Shown in pieces: positions 56,906-58,023 of a DNA stretch of 58,023 nt; position 1 is the first letter of the stretch, and every line of letters starts with the position of its first letter. The notes beneath the pieces are model-generated. The model had not been told where the DNA came from and searched no databases. It saw only the letters and a program-made list of their open reading frames with translations. A program made the position numbers and the translations under genes. This stretch comes from Clostridium saudiense (lineage in GTDB: Bacteria > Bacillota > Clostridia > Clostridiales > Clostridiaceae): positions 1-58,023 of the forward strand of contig NZ_CBYM010000021.1 of assembly GCF_000577815.1 (NCBI RefSeq). The letters are read 5' to 3'.

Positions 56906-58007
56906 GTGTTAATCAAGTTAGAACAAGAACTTTCAAAGGTTAGTGGCTTAAAAGAAACATTAAAAGAAATGGGGGCTTCACTTTGACAAGGAAAGCCTAG
57001 AAAAAAGATTTCAAGAACTTGAGCTTCAAATGCAAGAAAAAGGTTTTTGGGATGATGTTAAAAGAGCCGAAGAAGTTACTAAGGAAAGTAAAGGAATTAA
57101 AGATAGAATAGATAGATATGAAAGTTTTGTAAGAAGATTAGATGATGTCGAAGTATTAGCTGAACTTGCAGAGGATGATGAGGAAACAGTTAATGAGGTT
57201 ATTTCTGAAATCAGGGATATTGAAAAGCTAATTGAAGAATATAAAATTGAACTTTTATTATCAGGGGAATATGATAAAAATGATGCTATATTAAGTTTAC
57301 ATGCTGGTGTTGGTGGAAGTGATGCTAATGACTGGACGCTTATGCTTCTTAGAATGTATACAAGATGGTGTGAAAAGAAGGGGTATAAAGTTGAAACTCT
57401 AGACTTACTTGAAGGTGATGAAGCTGGAATAAAGAGTGCAACATTGAGAGTAAAAGGAGAGTTTGCATATGGATACCTTAAAGCTGAAAAGGGAGTTCAT
57501 AGACTAGTAAGAATTTCTCCATTTAACGCAAATGGTAAAAGACAAACATCATTTGCATCAATTGAAGTATTGCCTGAACTTACTAAAGATCAAGATATAG
57601 ATATAAGACAAGAAGATTTAAAAGTAGATACATTTAGAGCAAGTGGAGCTGGTGGGCAACATGTCAATAAGACTGAATCTGCAATTAGAATTACACATAT
57701 TCCTACAGGTATCATAGTTCAATGTCAAAATGAAAGAAGTCAATTTGCAAATAGGGATACAGCAATGTCTATGCTTAAATCTAAGCTTATAGAGCTTAAA
57801 GAAAGAGCTCATAAAGAAAAAATAGAAGATTTAACTGGGGAACTTAAAGATATGGGATGGGGAAGTCAAATAAGATCATATGTATTCCATCCATATAATA
57901 TGGTTAAAGATCATAGAACCAATGAGGAAACTGCAAATGTTAATGCCGTTATGAATGGAGAAATTGATCAATTTATTACTACTTATTTAAAAAGTATATC
58001 AAAATAA
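56906..58007 (+). CDS. prfB: peptide chain release factor 2, programmed +1 frameshift
   Basis: RF2, terminating at UAA and UGA. Translation starts at GTG 56906 (RBS AAAGGGGTGA at 56891-56900), reads 26 codons to CTT 56981-56983, and meets UGA 56984-56986. Skipping one base puts it on GAC 56985 and leads through 15 codons to the long frame from 57030, giving 366 residues. CTTTGAC is the classic RF2 slip site, and GGGGG upstream is the internal Shine-Dalgarno stimulator. The RF2-specific SPF motif (ISPFNANGK) and GAGGQHVNKTES are present. It is not a pseudogene. Confidence 0.95.
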
Positions 58008-58023
58008 TAAAAATAACAGCTAA

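Noticed and set aside
56906..57030. prfB as a pseudogene broken by an early stop
   Set aside because: The stop is the conserved CTTTGAC frameshift site with a Shine-Dalgarno-like stimulator, standard for RF2.

Overview
The window is a stretch of chromosome from a low-GC, spore-forming Firmicute, most probably Clostridium sensu stricto. The evidence is strong AT bias with A/T-ending codons, GGAGG ribosome binding sites, many sporulation genes (yabG, veg, spoIIR, spoIID, spoIIQ, spoIIID, mbl, yyaC, three CotS-family genes), a biosynthetic-type thiolase and an eight-subunit F-type ATP synthase operon. I do not assign a species. Almost all genes are housekeeping or sporulation genes in an order that partly matches Bacillus subtilis (yabG-veg-...-ispE; ywmB-murA-spoIID-spoIIQ-spoIIID-mbl). 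There is no prophage, no complete insertion sequence and no CRISPR array.

Layout. 1-7.8 kb: an HtrA protease, then a spore-surface cluster of two GT4 glycosyltransferases on the minus strand, each divergent from CotS-family kinase-fold genes on the plus strand, with one unrecognised gene. 7.9-16.6 kb: yabG, veg, a SPOCS-LysM protein, a cyanophycinase/cyanophycin synthetase pair, ispE and spoIIR. 16.6-22.3 kb: a PP-loop ATPase with an NFACT-R-like tail, a DUF1934 protein, a small DnaA-domain-IV-like protein, pyrG, rho and rpmE. 22.4-31.2 kb: tdk, a DUF1385-PrmC fusion, prfA, a membrane protein, Sua5/YwlC, rpiB, upp, dCMP deaminase and thiolase. 31.8-38.4 kb: atpIBEFHAGDC. 38.7-45.0 kb: ywmB-like, murA, spoIID, spoIIQ, spoIIID, mbl and, convergent, yyaC. 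45.5-46.2 kb: six tRNA genes (Tyr-Thr-Tyr-Val-Thr-Tyr). 46.2-58.0 kb: SAM-I riboswitch and metK, nagA, recD2, a decayed ComFA-like gene, comFC, a raiA-type structured RNA, hpf, secA and prfB with its programmed frameshift.

How the parts fit. The CotS/GT genes, yabG, the SPOCS-LysM protein and probably cyanophycin serve spore assembly. SpoIIR, SpoIID, SpoIIQ and SpoIIID act in forespore-mother cell signalling and engulfment. PrmC, PrfA, PrfB, Sua5, Hpf and L31 serve translation. PyrG, Upp, Tdk and dCMP deaminase form a loose pyrimidine group.

The most unusual structure is not a gene. A family of roughly 90-110 bp palindromic repeats with ends TAGTTAATAGTTAA/TTAACTATTAACTA recurs at six places, usually just after a gene. 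It carries an internal hairpin that looks like an intrinsic terminator facing the neighbouring gene. One diverged copy appears to sit inside the P3 loop of the metK SAM-I riboswitch. A strong promoter inside the last codons of comFC drives the raiA-type RNA. Other points worth checking are a SpoIIQ that has lost every zinc-site histidine, a ComFA remnant without a Walker A motif, a 21-bp operator-like palindrome at the thiolase promoter, and a 52-bp perfect palindrome between mbl and yyaC.
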